From positions 9,362,001 to 9,426,000 of the forward strand of contig OU612075.1 of the NCBI GenBank assembly GCA_914767715.1: a DNA stretch of 64,000 nt, read 5' to 3'. Of the stretch, positions 48,001 to 60,700 are shown piece after piece. Below the pieces are notes generated by a model that made no database searches, was not told the DNA's origin, and saw nothing but the letters and a program-made list of their open reading frames with translations. The stretch is from Membranipora membranacea (Eukaryota > Bryozoa > Gymnolaemata > Cheilostomatida > Membraniporidae). Every line of letters begins with the position of its first letter. Position 1 is the first letter of the stretch. The position numbers and the translations under genes are program-made.

Positions 48001-50682
48001 AGTAAAAGGTTCAATTCAACATGTGCCGATAAGATAAACATCAACTTTACATCAACATGAGGAAGTCCCATGATAGACAATTTCCAACACATATGAACTG
48101 CCACAGGCCAACACTCCCTAGTTCTGTTTATAAGGATAATATCATAGAGTTCTACGATATAGCATATTAAAAACCAATTAAGATTTCCACTGCCCTAGGA
48201 TGGAAGTGATCATATAATAGTATTATTAGGGTTTAGCAGGACTTGTGTTTATTTTCCTACGCTCATGGAACACTCATGGAACGATATATGAGAGAAGCAT
48301 CTCCTATTATAGCCTGTTTTTACCTCATTATTTAACGGAAGTCTGCATTTTAAGGTGGGTAGTGATCCTTAAATACACAGGCTCATCTGCCGGTATTGGC
48401 TATTCTCCTTCAAAAAAGTAGTCAGGGGCTTTTGACAATGTTTGAAGGGCTGCACAACAGTAGATCAACTATACCTATCTTTCATGATCAGATCAGACTA
48501 GGATACGGGTTAGCCAGTGCCGAAAAGAAAAGATTCCAGGCAGGAAAATAAGATTCAAGTCCTTCTCTGGCTCATGATCCAGTTCACCATAACTTATCTA
48601 CTGCTACTTAATTCATTTGAATACTTCCAACAAAGTGGCAGCAGTAAACTCGTCAGTGACCAGCCACTGATCATACTTACATAGGATGTTTTTCATGCAC
48701 TATCTTTTTGGCTTGCATCACATCTTCGATTCTCTCTGATAGTGATTTTTCAGACCTCTTCTCTTTGAGAGCCTGACATTCTCTAAGCTTGGATTTGTCC
48801 ACTGAGAGTTCTGTAAGAATATGAATCATATAAAGCCAGTTAGTAATGAGAAGTGGCCATGTGTTTTGTTAATGCGTTTGATGTAGTAACTTTGAACAGA
48901 TGTCAGCACAATTAAAAATCTTCAAGGAACTCACAAGCAAAAGGTGGACAAAAAAAATGTGATAAAAAATAATGAAAAGGATTTTGATTTGGATAGGCAC
49001 AATTTTTTTACATCAGTAAACACACTGCTTATGGGAGGTGTTAGAGATCCAATCGAATGTACACATAGTACGAAGTGAACAAACCAGATGATAATATTAA
49101 ATGTTCCAGGTTATACTATGGCTAAAAACTAAGGCTGTACGACCCTGTTCCAACCTTCCTCAGACCCCTCCATCTTTCCCAAATTGGTAATTTCTCTTAT
49201 AGGCTATGTGTTTGAAAATAATCGAGACACTTTAACACAAGTCGGTGAGCAGAAAATACTAACAATAGGGCAACGACCATAAACATATGGATACTTATTT
49301 TCATTTAACCAATATTTACTATATATTTATTTATGTTTATACTTGAACAAGATGAATATAATGTATAATGTATAATATAATATATAATATAATGTCTCAC
49401 CGGTTTTGATAGTTCTGTAGGCGCCGGGTTGTTCCTCGTATTGGATCCTGAGAAGTTCACATCTCCCCGTTACCTTGTGTATAATCCACTTCCACATCGA
49501 GTGTAACGTCAGGTTAAACAGCTGGTTAACATACAAGTATATCTGAAACATCCAATAAAAAAAATGTATACAGCTCACGTCACTCGGTCTACGCAAGATC
49601 ACCAGACTAACTCAAATCAGAGCTCGATTTCTATGTGAAACTACGAGTTCTGGTTTTAAAAGCAAAGAAGGAAATTTTTGTCTGCGATGCTAGACAACAA
49701 GATAATGCCTTTTGCATGATCTGCCAGTTAAACTTGTCTTCTCAATAAGCAGAAGGTAGACAAAAGTGTTTCTATACAGTGCTATGTTGAAATGTACAAC
49801 AAGTGTTTATAAAAGCGAGGTCTGGAAAAACTATATTTCTCTAGAAATTAAAGACAATCTCACATATACTAATAAGTGTGGTGTACAATTTTTGGAAATT
49901 GCATTATACAGCATACAAGCAATCAGGTCCGCCTCAAGTTCCTCCCCAACAATAAACTGGTATACTATGAGAGGCTATGTTTTACCACTCAAACTCTTGT
50001 GTTGACTGGGGACAGTCATCAATCAGGATTAAAAATGTGTCTAGCCATCGTGTTGTCTCTAATTGGTGGGTTAAATGGGCCCCCACCCATCCAGCCAATA
50101 AGAGCCAACACATTAGGTAGGAAGTGTGCCCGCATGGGCAATTAAGCAGCGGAATGGAGCAGAATTGCAAAAGCAATTTCCTATCCCTTTTTTTGACAAC
50201 GGAATGGTGGCAAAGGATTACTGCGCAATAATAAACTGGAAGCGCCATGTGTTTTACTTAGCAGGAATGATACTGAGTGAGGCTGATTTTTTGCTGGCAA
50301 GTACTGGGGCTACTTGGAAAGTTCAGGGAGGAAGAAATGTATAAATATGGTTACCTTATTAGCCTTGACGCCTACAGCGAGTACAGTAAAATTATTGAAT
50401 AAAATGTACTGCACACAACTATAAAAGTTTCTATAACTTTAGCAGCAGCAAAATGCATAAAGTTAATGATTATAAATACTGCTACCTTGTAGCACTGCTC
50501 CTAATAGTTTTCATTATCCGATTAGGAAACGTGAAGCCTACGTATCAGTTTCATACAATACTACAATTAAAGGCTTACTGAGTGAGAAGTAACAATGATG
50601 TAAGCTGTAGGCAACAGTAGATAGATGCAGACAACTCAAATATGCTTAGAATGCATCTGCAGTAGATACTTACCTGATACAT
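45063..50682 (-). CDS. ELMOD2: ELMO domain protein, ELMOD2-type Arf/Arl GAP
   Basis: Eight coding exons on the minus strand: 50674-50682 (start codon plus two codons), 49401-49542, 48681-48810, 47427-47550, 46571-46704, 45968-46036, 45629-45762, 45063-45235. All have GT/AG ends and join in frame; product 304 residues (human ELMOD2 is near 293). The N-terminal part has LYVNQLFNLTLHSMWKWI then KVTGRCELLRI, as in ELMOD1/2. The ELMO core has WGDIGFQGADPATDFRGMGL, a full match to the family GAP consensus including the catalytic arginine after Asp-Phe, and then NHPKYGYSFAIVGINMTEL. The short link from NHPK to GYSFAIVG is of ELMOD2 type; ELMOD1 has a longer insert. ELMOD proteins activate GTP hydrolysis by Arl2 and Arfs at ER, lipid droplets and mitochondria. 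The start is the only ATG fitting exon 1; the acceptor TTTCAG at 49543-49545 argues against starting inside exon 2. Confidence 0.93.
47551..48680 (-). other. ELMOD2 intron
   Basis: Holds a family-4 repeat copy at 47818-47890 and no gene. Confidence 0.5.
47818..47890. repeat. Dispersed repeat, family 4, copy
   Basis: CCCACCCAACATCCAATCTG then AACACATTGGCTAA, matching 39700-39782 and 50040-50118. Confidence 0.5.
49543..50673 (-). other. ELMOD2 intron 1
   Basis: Contains a family-4 repeat copy at 50040-50118 (GCCCCCACCCATCCAGCCAA then AACACATTAGGTAGG) and otherwise nothing recognised. The frames here are chance. Confidence 0.5.
50040..50118. repeat. Dispersed repeat, family 4, copy
   Basis: Shares the CACCCA..CCAGCCAATAAGAGCCAACA..CATTAGGTA pattern with 39700-39782. 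Confidence 0.45.
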
Positions 50683-51750
50683 TTATCTTGTGAATGAACG
50701 ATATCTTGCTATGTGTTTTTAGAATAAGAAGCTCGTCTGGCAGAGCAGCAGATGAAGTATGCGTATGTCTTATCTGAGATACCTGTGTGTGTGGAAACAA
50801 CAACGCTATGTATAACAAACAATCTTACAGAGCTATAATAACATATGATTGGTTCAGTAACCAGTCTGTCAACAAACTGGACAGCGAAGCTTGATAATCT
50901 TATGTGACAGCATTGCTGGTCCTAGCTGGAGCTGTAATTGTATACCCATACTATACTATACATACATACTACTAAAATTGTTGTAGTTCTACTACCTACA
51001 GTAGTACAGTACTCCTACTACTCTACTGCAAAACATAATATATTTATATCTAGCCTACAAGTTAGTATGTATTTTATTATGTTGTCAAAATGACTTGCTG
51101 GTAACTATCTCTTATAAAACATAGGTTGTGACTCACTTTACTCTAGTCTAGTCAAGCAGTTAACAAACAACGTGATTTATTTACTAACTCAGTCAGTAAC
51201 TGAAGATAAAGTTTTAGTAGGTATTGATAAAAATTATACACCTCATTTTGTCAAAGTGTGAGCAATCCTCACCTATCTGAGAGATATAGCTATCAATGTT
51301 CCTGGGCCTGCTTCCTCAAAAATCAATATATTCATATGATCTTGCCTATAATCTTGGCAACATCATCCTGTTATCAACAGCATTATAAGAATGTGAGTCA
51401 CAGGAAGTAGCTCATACTGAGTCTTCCAGGTACATGTGTAGCATTTATTTACTTTTCTTTTACTTGATAAATATATTGCCAAATGATTTGTATTTTTTAT
51501 TGATAAATGTTCTGTTTTTTCTGTGTAACTTATATCTTTCGAAACTAAATCAATATTTAAATAGACAGGAACTTTTTAGGAATTTCCCAAGATAAGTTTG
51601 GAGGTCAACCAAGAATTTCAGATTTTTGTCGGATCTGAGGCTAACCATCTTGTCATCTTACAAACTCAGTCAGTGTGTAGTTCCAAGTTCATCATGGCTA
51701 AAGGCCAACAACAAGTAAATACAGTTATTTTGTCAATTTTAGCTGGGAAA
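50683..51750. promoter_or_regulatory. Divergent promoter region, ELMOD2 and TMEM131
   Basis: 1.07 kb between the two start codons, in opposite directions, so it must hold both promoters and 5' leaders unless non-coding exons lie elsewhere. It is AT-rich with no CpG-island character and no TATA element that I would name. It includes a stretch of TACTAC repeats near 50965-51025. Confidence 0.6.
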
Positions 51751-54700
51751 ATGGTGGAAAGAAGGTCATCATGGCTGACTCTATGTATTATCTTAGTCAA
51801 CTCATTTTCATCCCAGTGCTCTTCAGCTGCTAATAATGGAGAAGGTAAGAAGAAACAGGAGAAGAGACTAGATATTCATATTATTATTCATTGCAGTTGT
51901 TTGGTTTCATTTTGTGACACTCACTGACTCACTGGGTTGGCCTACACTACCTACTGTTACTCCCACTCACTCACTCACTCACTTGTTTTTTGTATTTACA
52001 AAAACCAATATCACTCTTAAGCTGTGAGCCTGAACTCAATAACATATCAGCAGTGTAGCTAAACTACTGGTCACAGGGCTGATGAGTAAGTTTCACTGAG
52101 AAAACCTCCCACACTTTCACAGTTGAAAGTTTCACATTCAAAAGTGTCCACCATGAGATGATATTGAAGATAAATTGAACTCATCATAATTTAATTTAAG
52201 ATAGTTCTCAGTAAGAAAGTGCTCTAGTCGACTAATTAAAGCCAAAGCCAGTCTTAGTGTATCTATCTGTGTTTGAACTGCCAAGAACAACAGTCGCAGC
52301 TATTCTACAGTTTGTTTTTCTAAGTTACCTATTTCTAGTATTGTTTACTGATTGTTTTGTTTTGCCCTCCTGAGTCAAGCTACTAGCACTAGGCTATTAA
52401 CTGTGTTACAGCCTGCAGATGATCTGGCTCATCTGGGATGTAAGGGATTCGAGGACGTACAATCGAGGTTGGCATTGGTAGCATTCTCTCTGTTGTTTCA
52501 AGTTTACAATGTATAACCATCAATTCATTCTTATTGTAGTTTTTATACAGACAGACAATGAATTGAGGTTCATGATTGACGGCATCCCACTACCAGTAAG
52601 TACAGTCTAACTTAGGTTACCTTGATTAGAATCACGGATGTTTACTCCTGGCATCATATCATAGGTATGAACTCGGAATCGCAGTCATATTTAAAATATG
52701 CCCGCCGAGTTCATGGTATGCTCAAGACCTCAAACTGCCATTTGCGTTCCTAGTACCAAAATCATATCCAACAACATTTAACGAGAGCATGGAACTGACT
52801 ACAGATCTGGATTAACGAACTTGATTGTCCATGAGAGCAAGGAGTCAAAGATTCTTTTACACCTAGATGATCATTACCTCTACCCATGGTGCAGTCTAGT
52901 CGTTGAGCTTTGTGACATGAGTCGAATCAACTAAGCCAGCGTAAGTTGATGGTAGGAGGGGGTTTGGTTGCCTCCATTTGGCAAGCATGTGTAGTAGTTC
53001 CTCTAGATTTATAAGTCATGAATTGATCTTGCTTCCCATTATCACACATTGTGATGAAACTGAATCTGCACCAAGGATCAACACCCCCAACTAGTATGAC
53101 TTTTCCAGTTACTAAGCTCTATAAGATGGGCTTGAAAGATATCATAGACTCAGTAGGAGCAATATACACCCAAGGGTGCTGGGGGCTGGAACAGACAACC
53201 TTGCTCGAACCAACGTCTCCTGCGGTACCAGATACCTGGCAGTGTATAGCAAGTGCCCTAACTGATAATGCCAACTCACCATCTCCAGTATTAGTTAAAA
53301 AGAAGAACCTCTGCGACTGTTGTTGCAGGGGTGCCTACAAATCTGTTACGTTTGACAATATTGTTTTCCTTTTACTCTGTAGATTAGTGCAGCAGACTCT
53401 CTTATATTATCAGAGAAAGGGTGAGTACTTGCTAGATACATACTTAGTAACTAAATACTTACTAGATACTTACTAGATAGTAGAAATCAACCGGTTTCTA
53501 TAAACTATAAGGATAGAAAGACTTAGGCCCTAACCATGTAATTTTAAGATGTGAGGTTTAAAAAAAGAGCTATTCATTTGTCATATACTTAAAGTCTTCT
53601 GCTGAAGTAGCCATGAATTAGTCTGAGGGGGTCATTCAATTAAAATCTGGCAAAGTCACTTTCTGATCGCACCTGGGTGAGAAAGACCTGCTAGGAGTCT
53701 AGTTTCCAAATAGTTGACTCACTGAATGAGTGAACAATTTGGTAATGGATTTGCAAGGCTTGTCATCAAAGTTATTGCGATGATTTGACTCAAAACATCT
53801 GGTCCAGTCTAACTGAAAACCTTCTCAACACTTAGTAAGTTTTGTTGAGACCAGGCTTACTATGTGATAGCAGACTGTATTTACCAAAAGTCTGAGCAGA
53901 ATGCTGTCTAGCAAACCATCTCATTGCTAGGCCTATATGTAGGTCAACTCATCTAAACAGATAAGTTCCCACTTTTTCCAATCTGGAAGCTGGTGTCCTG
54001 TGCCTATTTGAAATTACCGACCAAGCCCATTTAACAACCCAACATGCTTAACCTAAGCTGTAAAGTCAGCCGTTGTTTAACCTTATTTGACTTGACCAGC
54101 AATAAATCTGTCCAAACTTCAGAATTCTAAAAACTTATGAAGGGATAAGCCTTGTGTATGTTGGAGCAATTGTACTATACAAATTAACAAGAGTTTCCCA
54201 ATAATACATCACTAATTTACCATTATAAGAGTGGTTAGATGGGTCAAGGAGCTGTGAGTAGAAACTGCTACGGGTCTTTCAACACCATTAGAATGTTAGA
54301 AATAATTCACTATGATGTGCTAAGATGTATTATTTCTCTTGTAGCAACTGAAAAGTGTTACTCATTAAATAAAGAAGAATTTTATGATTGTTTTACCAGA
54401 AGATCTTCCTAATTTACAGCCATCAATACAGCTAAAGACTGTCAACAAACAGTATAGCTTTTGTATACAATGTTTTATCTCAAATATTGAAATTTTACCA
54501 TTTGTCTGAGTTTTAAATTTCGTCAGCAGCTGAAATTTTATTAGTTATGAAGTCAACTTGATACTCCTGCTGCCGTACAGTACATAATAAGTTGACAATA
54601 TTGTCAGCGTTCACTGTAGACCTTCACAATAGAATATATGCTACCCTCATGCATTATTCAATAGTGTATTATTGATTTGAGTTTAAACTGAATAATAATA

Positions 54701-57700
54701 GTAATGGTGATGGTATCGACTAATTTTTTGTACTCATATTGTTAAATGGCTTGATGCTCATTGTTTCACAGATTTAGATTTCCAATATTATCCTACATTA
54801 TCCTACATGCACACATCCGACATAACACTGCTGCTGTGTAGTTTATGTTGATGTGTCCATATTAGAGTCTGAAATTCTTTGAATTTCAGTTTCAGTATAA
54901 CAATCCCTCACAGCCATCAGAAAGTTAAATAGTTGCAGAAAATGTATATTAATGAGCGTTTTCTATTACTGTCATGCTGCTATGTTGGCTAAGGAACAAA
55001 GAGTTGAACCACCATCATGTGTGCAGGCCCTATTGTATTATATTTTCTGTAATTGCAGTGGCTATACTCGGAAGGACCATCGGTTACCGATAGCTCTTCA
55101 ACCAACAACCCTAGACTTTGACACACAGTGAGTTTGAACACAACTATATTCACTCACGGGGGGGGGGGGTACAAAATATAAATGACGTGTTGTGTTGACA
55201 ACAACAAACAACCGGAATAAGCAGTCGCAAGAATCTCGCAATATCCAGTGTCATTAGCAACTTGTTACTACTATATACCATCTTCTCTCTATTGCATGAA
55301 TAGCTTGTAATACTGATGCTGCCATATGATGACGACGGAAACTTTCCATTATCCTTTGTCAGCTTCAGTGTTTCTAAGATTGCATTCATAATTTCCTTCA
55401 CTACTAGATACATGCTTTGATACCCTTGAGGAGTAAATCACTCACAGGCCTGAAATAGTTAAATTTATAGCTAACAATTAATCAACCTCATTATTTATAT
55501 AAACTCCCACCACAGCTTGATAAAATTAGTGCTAGCCAATATTAAGTACCCCTCAAAACTAGCTGAATTAAACTCTAGCTAATATTTACTCTTCGAGTGT
55601 CAATGCCATCACGTATATATGACCCTAGATCCACATGGTAAGCTTTTTTCCTGCTATAGACTCATGTCTTGTCGTATGGAAATTTGGTAGGACGCCTCGA
55701 CTAACTGTCACCTCATCCAAGCTATCACATATATGTGCCTCATCATAACTTTACTCCCATGTATTCTAGTTTATCTGCTTAAGGGTATATAAGTGTCATT
55801 GCTGTTGACCCACATAGTGTATGTATATCGTTGTTAGTGTATCCCTCTGTACTTGTAGACCTGTCGGCATGCCGTCGTTGCGGCGAGTCACAATAACAAA
55901 CAGACTGAAGACAGAGTCCTTACATCTGGTATCTATAAGCGGTAGTACGCCTCACTTTCACTGCTCATTCTTCAAAGATAAGGTAAGTCAAGGTGTAAGT
56001 TACTGTTACTCCTCGGGTAAGTGTAGGCGTTTAGTTCACATGCAACAACATTGTTGCCCTGACCAAAATGCGTCTAGGTGGGGGGGTGGGGGGCACAAGA
56101 GTCTGGGGGGCTCAGACAACAGTGTTGGCATGTAAAATACTATCAATGTAGGCATTTAATTCAGCTACAATACATTGTTGGCTTTTAAAATACTGACGCA
56201 ATTTTAACAACTCGGGACGTTGATAATGTATCATCTATCTCGGCACAGTTTGCGCGCTGTAACTACTCGGGGGGGGGGGGGAGGGCCCAATTACCTAGCT
56301 AGAGCGAATTATGTAAGATAATATGTTTAATTGCTCTTATTTCATATTTAAAAGTCCCTATGTAATTTAAATTGTTACACGTGACAGCATTCTCTTTGCA
56401 TTCCAGTATACAGAGCACTCCAGAGTCCATCACTTTCTGCTCAAATAAGTGAGAGTTTGAAATAAATTACTTGAAGGGCCACATGGCCTAAGCATGTTGC
56501 CTCAATTGCCAGGAAATTGAACTTTTGAAGCGTTGAAATTATCAAGCTTTCATTGCACTCTACAGAATACTTTTTTTAACGGACAAAGTTGCAATCATGT
56601 AAATTTTTTGTTAATTAAACACAATGAGTGAGGTTTTTTGTCAACTGAATCAGTTTTCTCACGTTTCGATGTCAGATTTGCAAAAACTTGTTCTTTTGAG
56701 CAATAATTAAATCCATTGAATTCCGATTTCCTCATAAAGGTAATCTGCTTGGTTGCAGGTAATTCTCGACTGTGAGCAATTTTTTGCCAATAATCCCAGC
56801 TCAATTATCTCAGACTTTATAGAACAAAGATACTTAGGTTCCTCATTACCTCATTACTATGCTCATCACACCTTGTAGAACATCACACCTTGTAGAACTT
56901 GTGGGTGGCAGAATAAATAAAAATATATGACATCAATCTCATGCCTTCTCTTTATTTGGCAGGCAATCCGTTCAGATTACTGTCAGATATCGGTGGAAGT
57001 CTGTCGGTTGGCACATCTGACCAAAACTAAATCGGTTATTTACCATTTCCGTCTCCCTAGCCTTCAAATGTTTGTTTGTTGGCACCACGTGGATATAAGT
57101 AAAAGTATTTATAGTTAATTTGGACGCAACAAAGTTATATTCGTCCTTATAGGAAATAGCCAATATGCCTACAAAACCATTGAATATTATAAATTTGAAT
57201 TTAATGCTCAACCTGCCAGTAAACAGCTCCAGCATGTCAACTAATGACGGAAATCATGTAAAAATTTGTCAGAAATATCCTGAAAATACCATCTGTGTCG
57301 TTTGAAATCCTTCATTCACCCGGATAAGATACTGTACGCCTAACCGTCATAGTCTGTTCATGCAGTAGTAAAAGGGTTCAAAGTGTTGCCCGCTTACTTA
57401 TAGTGGCATTCCGTTATTTTTCGAAGTGTGATAATGGAATGCCACTACCAACGACCCGGGCAGAGTTTGAGCCCTTTAACTGCTCATACAGCTTGGAGTT
57501 TCTGCGCATTGTAAGAGAGGTAGACACCCGAGGGTGCTGGGGGCTGGACTAATCAACCTTGAAAACTCCCCCATTGGGACTCCTGCGGCACCAATCGCCC
57601 GGTGAGATGGTGCAATCGGTTAGGGCGCTTGCTATTCACCGCCAGGCGATTGATGCTGCGGGCGTTGTGGGTTGAGTTTCTACGCCTTGTATTATCTTAC

Positions 57701-60700
57701 CATCTCTAAACAATGATCTCTAATCTATTGTAGGTGTTACAGCCTGGTAGGAACACTACATTCGATGTGGTGTTCTTAGCTCGGCAAATTGGCAATGTAG
57801 AACACGCGCTCAAAATACAAACAGACCACGGGGTGTTCATGTACCACGTAAGTTAGAATGCCTCATGTACCTATGGTTTCTTTTAGGCTATATGTATTGC
57901 AAAAGTTTTGTAGAGAATCGTCTCTCAATACACTGGCAGTCTGACGGGCTTACTTTATAAAATTTTCTGACAGATTACTACCATTATATGCTAAATCAAA
58001 TTTGTTGGGGGGGGGGCTCTGAATACGATGGGTGCCATATATCGCCTGTATTCTGACTGATTTATTCCATCATCTATCTCAGTCCCCTTCATAAGACAAG
58101 ACACACACTGGCAGTCATCAATTGTATATTCTGTGATCTTCCTATAAGCATCTAAGCCTAGGTTTTTGGAGTAAGGAGAGCTTATGTTTGCAACATGCCG
58201 CAATCTGTTCTGCAGCAATCTGTTCTGCAGCTTGATTGGTGACTGCTTTAACCATTAGACAGTCAGCATTGCTGACTAACTGCTGATGTGTACTTTTAAT
58301 TTCATCTCATATTTCCTGCAGGCAACTTTTGGCAAGCATAACAAACACAAGACTTCTTAGACTCTGTTAAATCAGGAAGTACTCTTATGATTGAAAGCTG
58401 CCCTCTGTTTTGGTATTTGATTCCCAAAATAATTTGACCTTGACAAGCCTGTTGTTGTTTCAGGGTCTATAGTGAATTGAAATCAATAGGTCTTTCATAA
58501 ACTGGAGCATATAGTGTTCAAAGACAAAGCTGTATTAGAATTGAAATCATTATGGCTTTTTTTCAGTTTGACTATCCATGCCAACATTCAACACTCTGCA
58601 TCACAACAGAGTATTGAAAGTGGCCCAAATGTAGCCCTGTTCACACGGCCGTGTGAACAGGGCTAGCCCAGATGTACTTGATGAATATGCGTATTCACCC
58701 TTGATTTTGATCAAAATTTTACTGCAAATACCCTGAAGGAATGAATAACAGCAATCATCCTTCATTTTTGTAAGCTAAGGTTGAAAAACTCTTAGCCTCC
58801 ATACTCTTCCCCCCCAGCCCAACAGCCCCTTGACGTGAGAAGATATATAATGTGATGAAGTTTTGTAAATGTTGGCTCGCCGTAAATTTGCCTATTTCAA
58901 GCATGTGCATAAGCAAACTTTTCCTCCATCAAATACACTACTCCTCATGCGGTTAATAAAATTTTACCACCTCACAAAAATACCGGAGCTCACTTGAAGA
59001 GGACATTGGTTAATCCGAGATTCTCTTTTATTGCAGGTGTTCGGGGTGGGCGTGAGTAACCCTTATAGATTGAAGCCATTGTTAGGAGCGAGGGTACCTG
59101 TAAACACAAGCTACAGTCCTATTATAAGTATGCACAACCCATTCAGTAACTCCTTACATGTAGTAGAGATGTTCTCTAGTGGTGGGAGTCTTCACCTGGA
59201 GTTACCTACTGGAGCAGCAGAGGCTAGTCATAATATGTGGGTGAGTGTCAGGCTACAAACGCAGTTAGCTTTAGAAGTTACTCCCCCTTTTGTTGATGTT
59301 CACAGATCAGAAGAAGGATATCGGAATCAGGCAATTGAATGTATAGTAGACAGTATATCACACTTTCCGAGTCCGATGGTTGGTAAGCCCATCATGGGTG
59401 TCAGATTTAGCCAAATTATTGCTAGACCTTAACCTTAGGCTATATTGGCACCCTGTATTATGATCTGTATTCTGGTAAGTGTAAGTTTGTAAGTAGGTAG
59501 TGAGTTGGTAGGAATGCTGTATGGACGTGAAAGAAAACACTGCAATTTTCCCCCATCCATACGTAACATTTTATTAATGTGATTACACATATAGATTGTC
59601 TTTTTGTAGGAAATAAAACCATATGAAACAAAACCTGTTATGCGAGCCACATTTATAGCGAGTCAAGTCAAAAATGAAACAGGCTATATCCGTATAAGAA
59701 CCAAGTCTCAATATGGTGAGTTATTCATTGTTAATTAAATAATATTATAAGAACCAAGTCTCAATATGGTGGGTTATTCATAGTTAATCAAATAATATTA
59801 TTGTAATGTTTTGTGTCCTTCTGAACATTCGATCGAGGGTTTGGAGGTTTGACACGAAAATAAAACTACGCCTTCAAATATCCCTCATCATACATAGAAA
59901 CAAAGATCTGTGCTGCTTTCCTTCATTAACTCCCTTAAATTAAATTTATTTTGTCACTTGGCAGCTAATTATGAGCTATTGGTCCCATTGTTAAAATTCA
60001 CTCAGACCAGCCTCCAGCCATAGAGAAGTCTAAGCGCTCCAATTTTGTCTGGATTGCAGGAAGCGGCATTTCATTATTCACCATTACCCAACAATATTTT
60101 GATTGGAAAGTGGTTAATAATGAAATGCCACTACCAGCAATCTGGGCAGAATTTTAACACTAAGATCCTGAGTCTTGTGTCTCAATCCAGCACTACCGGC
60201 TGTCCACCTCACCTGATGTTGAAAATTGTTATTCTTCCTCAGGTAAAGATGAGTTATTAGTTGTACCGTTAGAAGTGGAGGTCTCTGGTTCTCCTGGGAT
60301 ATACTCTCCACAGCACATACTAGATTTCGGAGTACTACATACACAGAGCGAACCTAAATCTATCCCTGTCTTTGTTATAAACAACAGTATCAAACCTATA
60401 GAGATCACTGTAAGTACCTAGTATCCACACAAACATCGAGACTACACTATCAATATGTGTATCTCTGATCGTTAGAGTCAATTTAGTGCGAGTACCTAAC
60501 ATGTACCCGTTTAAATGAAGTCGGGTCGTCACACCAAATTCCTTGTGATGGTACTCATGCGAAGTGAATTAATTCACTCTCTATCGATCAGTGATATACC
60601 AGCAATAGTATATCACCACCATCAGTATCAAAGGCTCAGGTATACTTTTCGGTAAGAAATAATCTGCTATGATTTTCAAGACAAAGCCTTATTTAGTTTG

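Noticed and set aside
49543-49602. ELMOD2 start at an in-frame Met upstream in the intron
   Set aside because: A strong TTTCAG acceptor at 49543-49545 and an in-frame ATG exon at 50674-50682 explain the start better.
53051-53476. 141-residue plus-strand frame
   Set aside because: It runs across a SINE and a TMEM131 exon in the wrong frame.
57598-57690. Functional tRNA gene
   Set aside because: B box is degenerate, the acceptor stem does not pair, and related copies are dispersed, as for a SINE.
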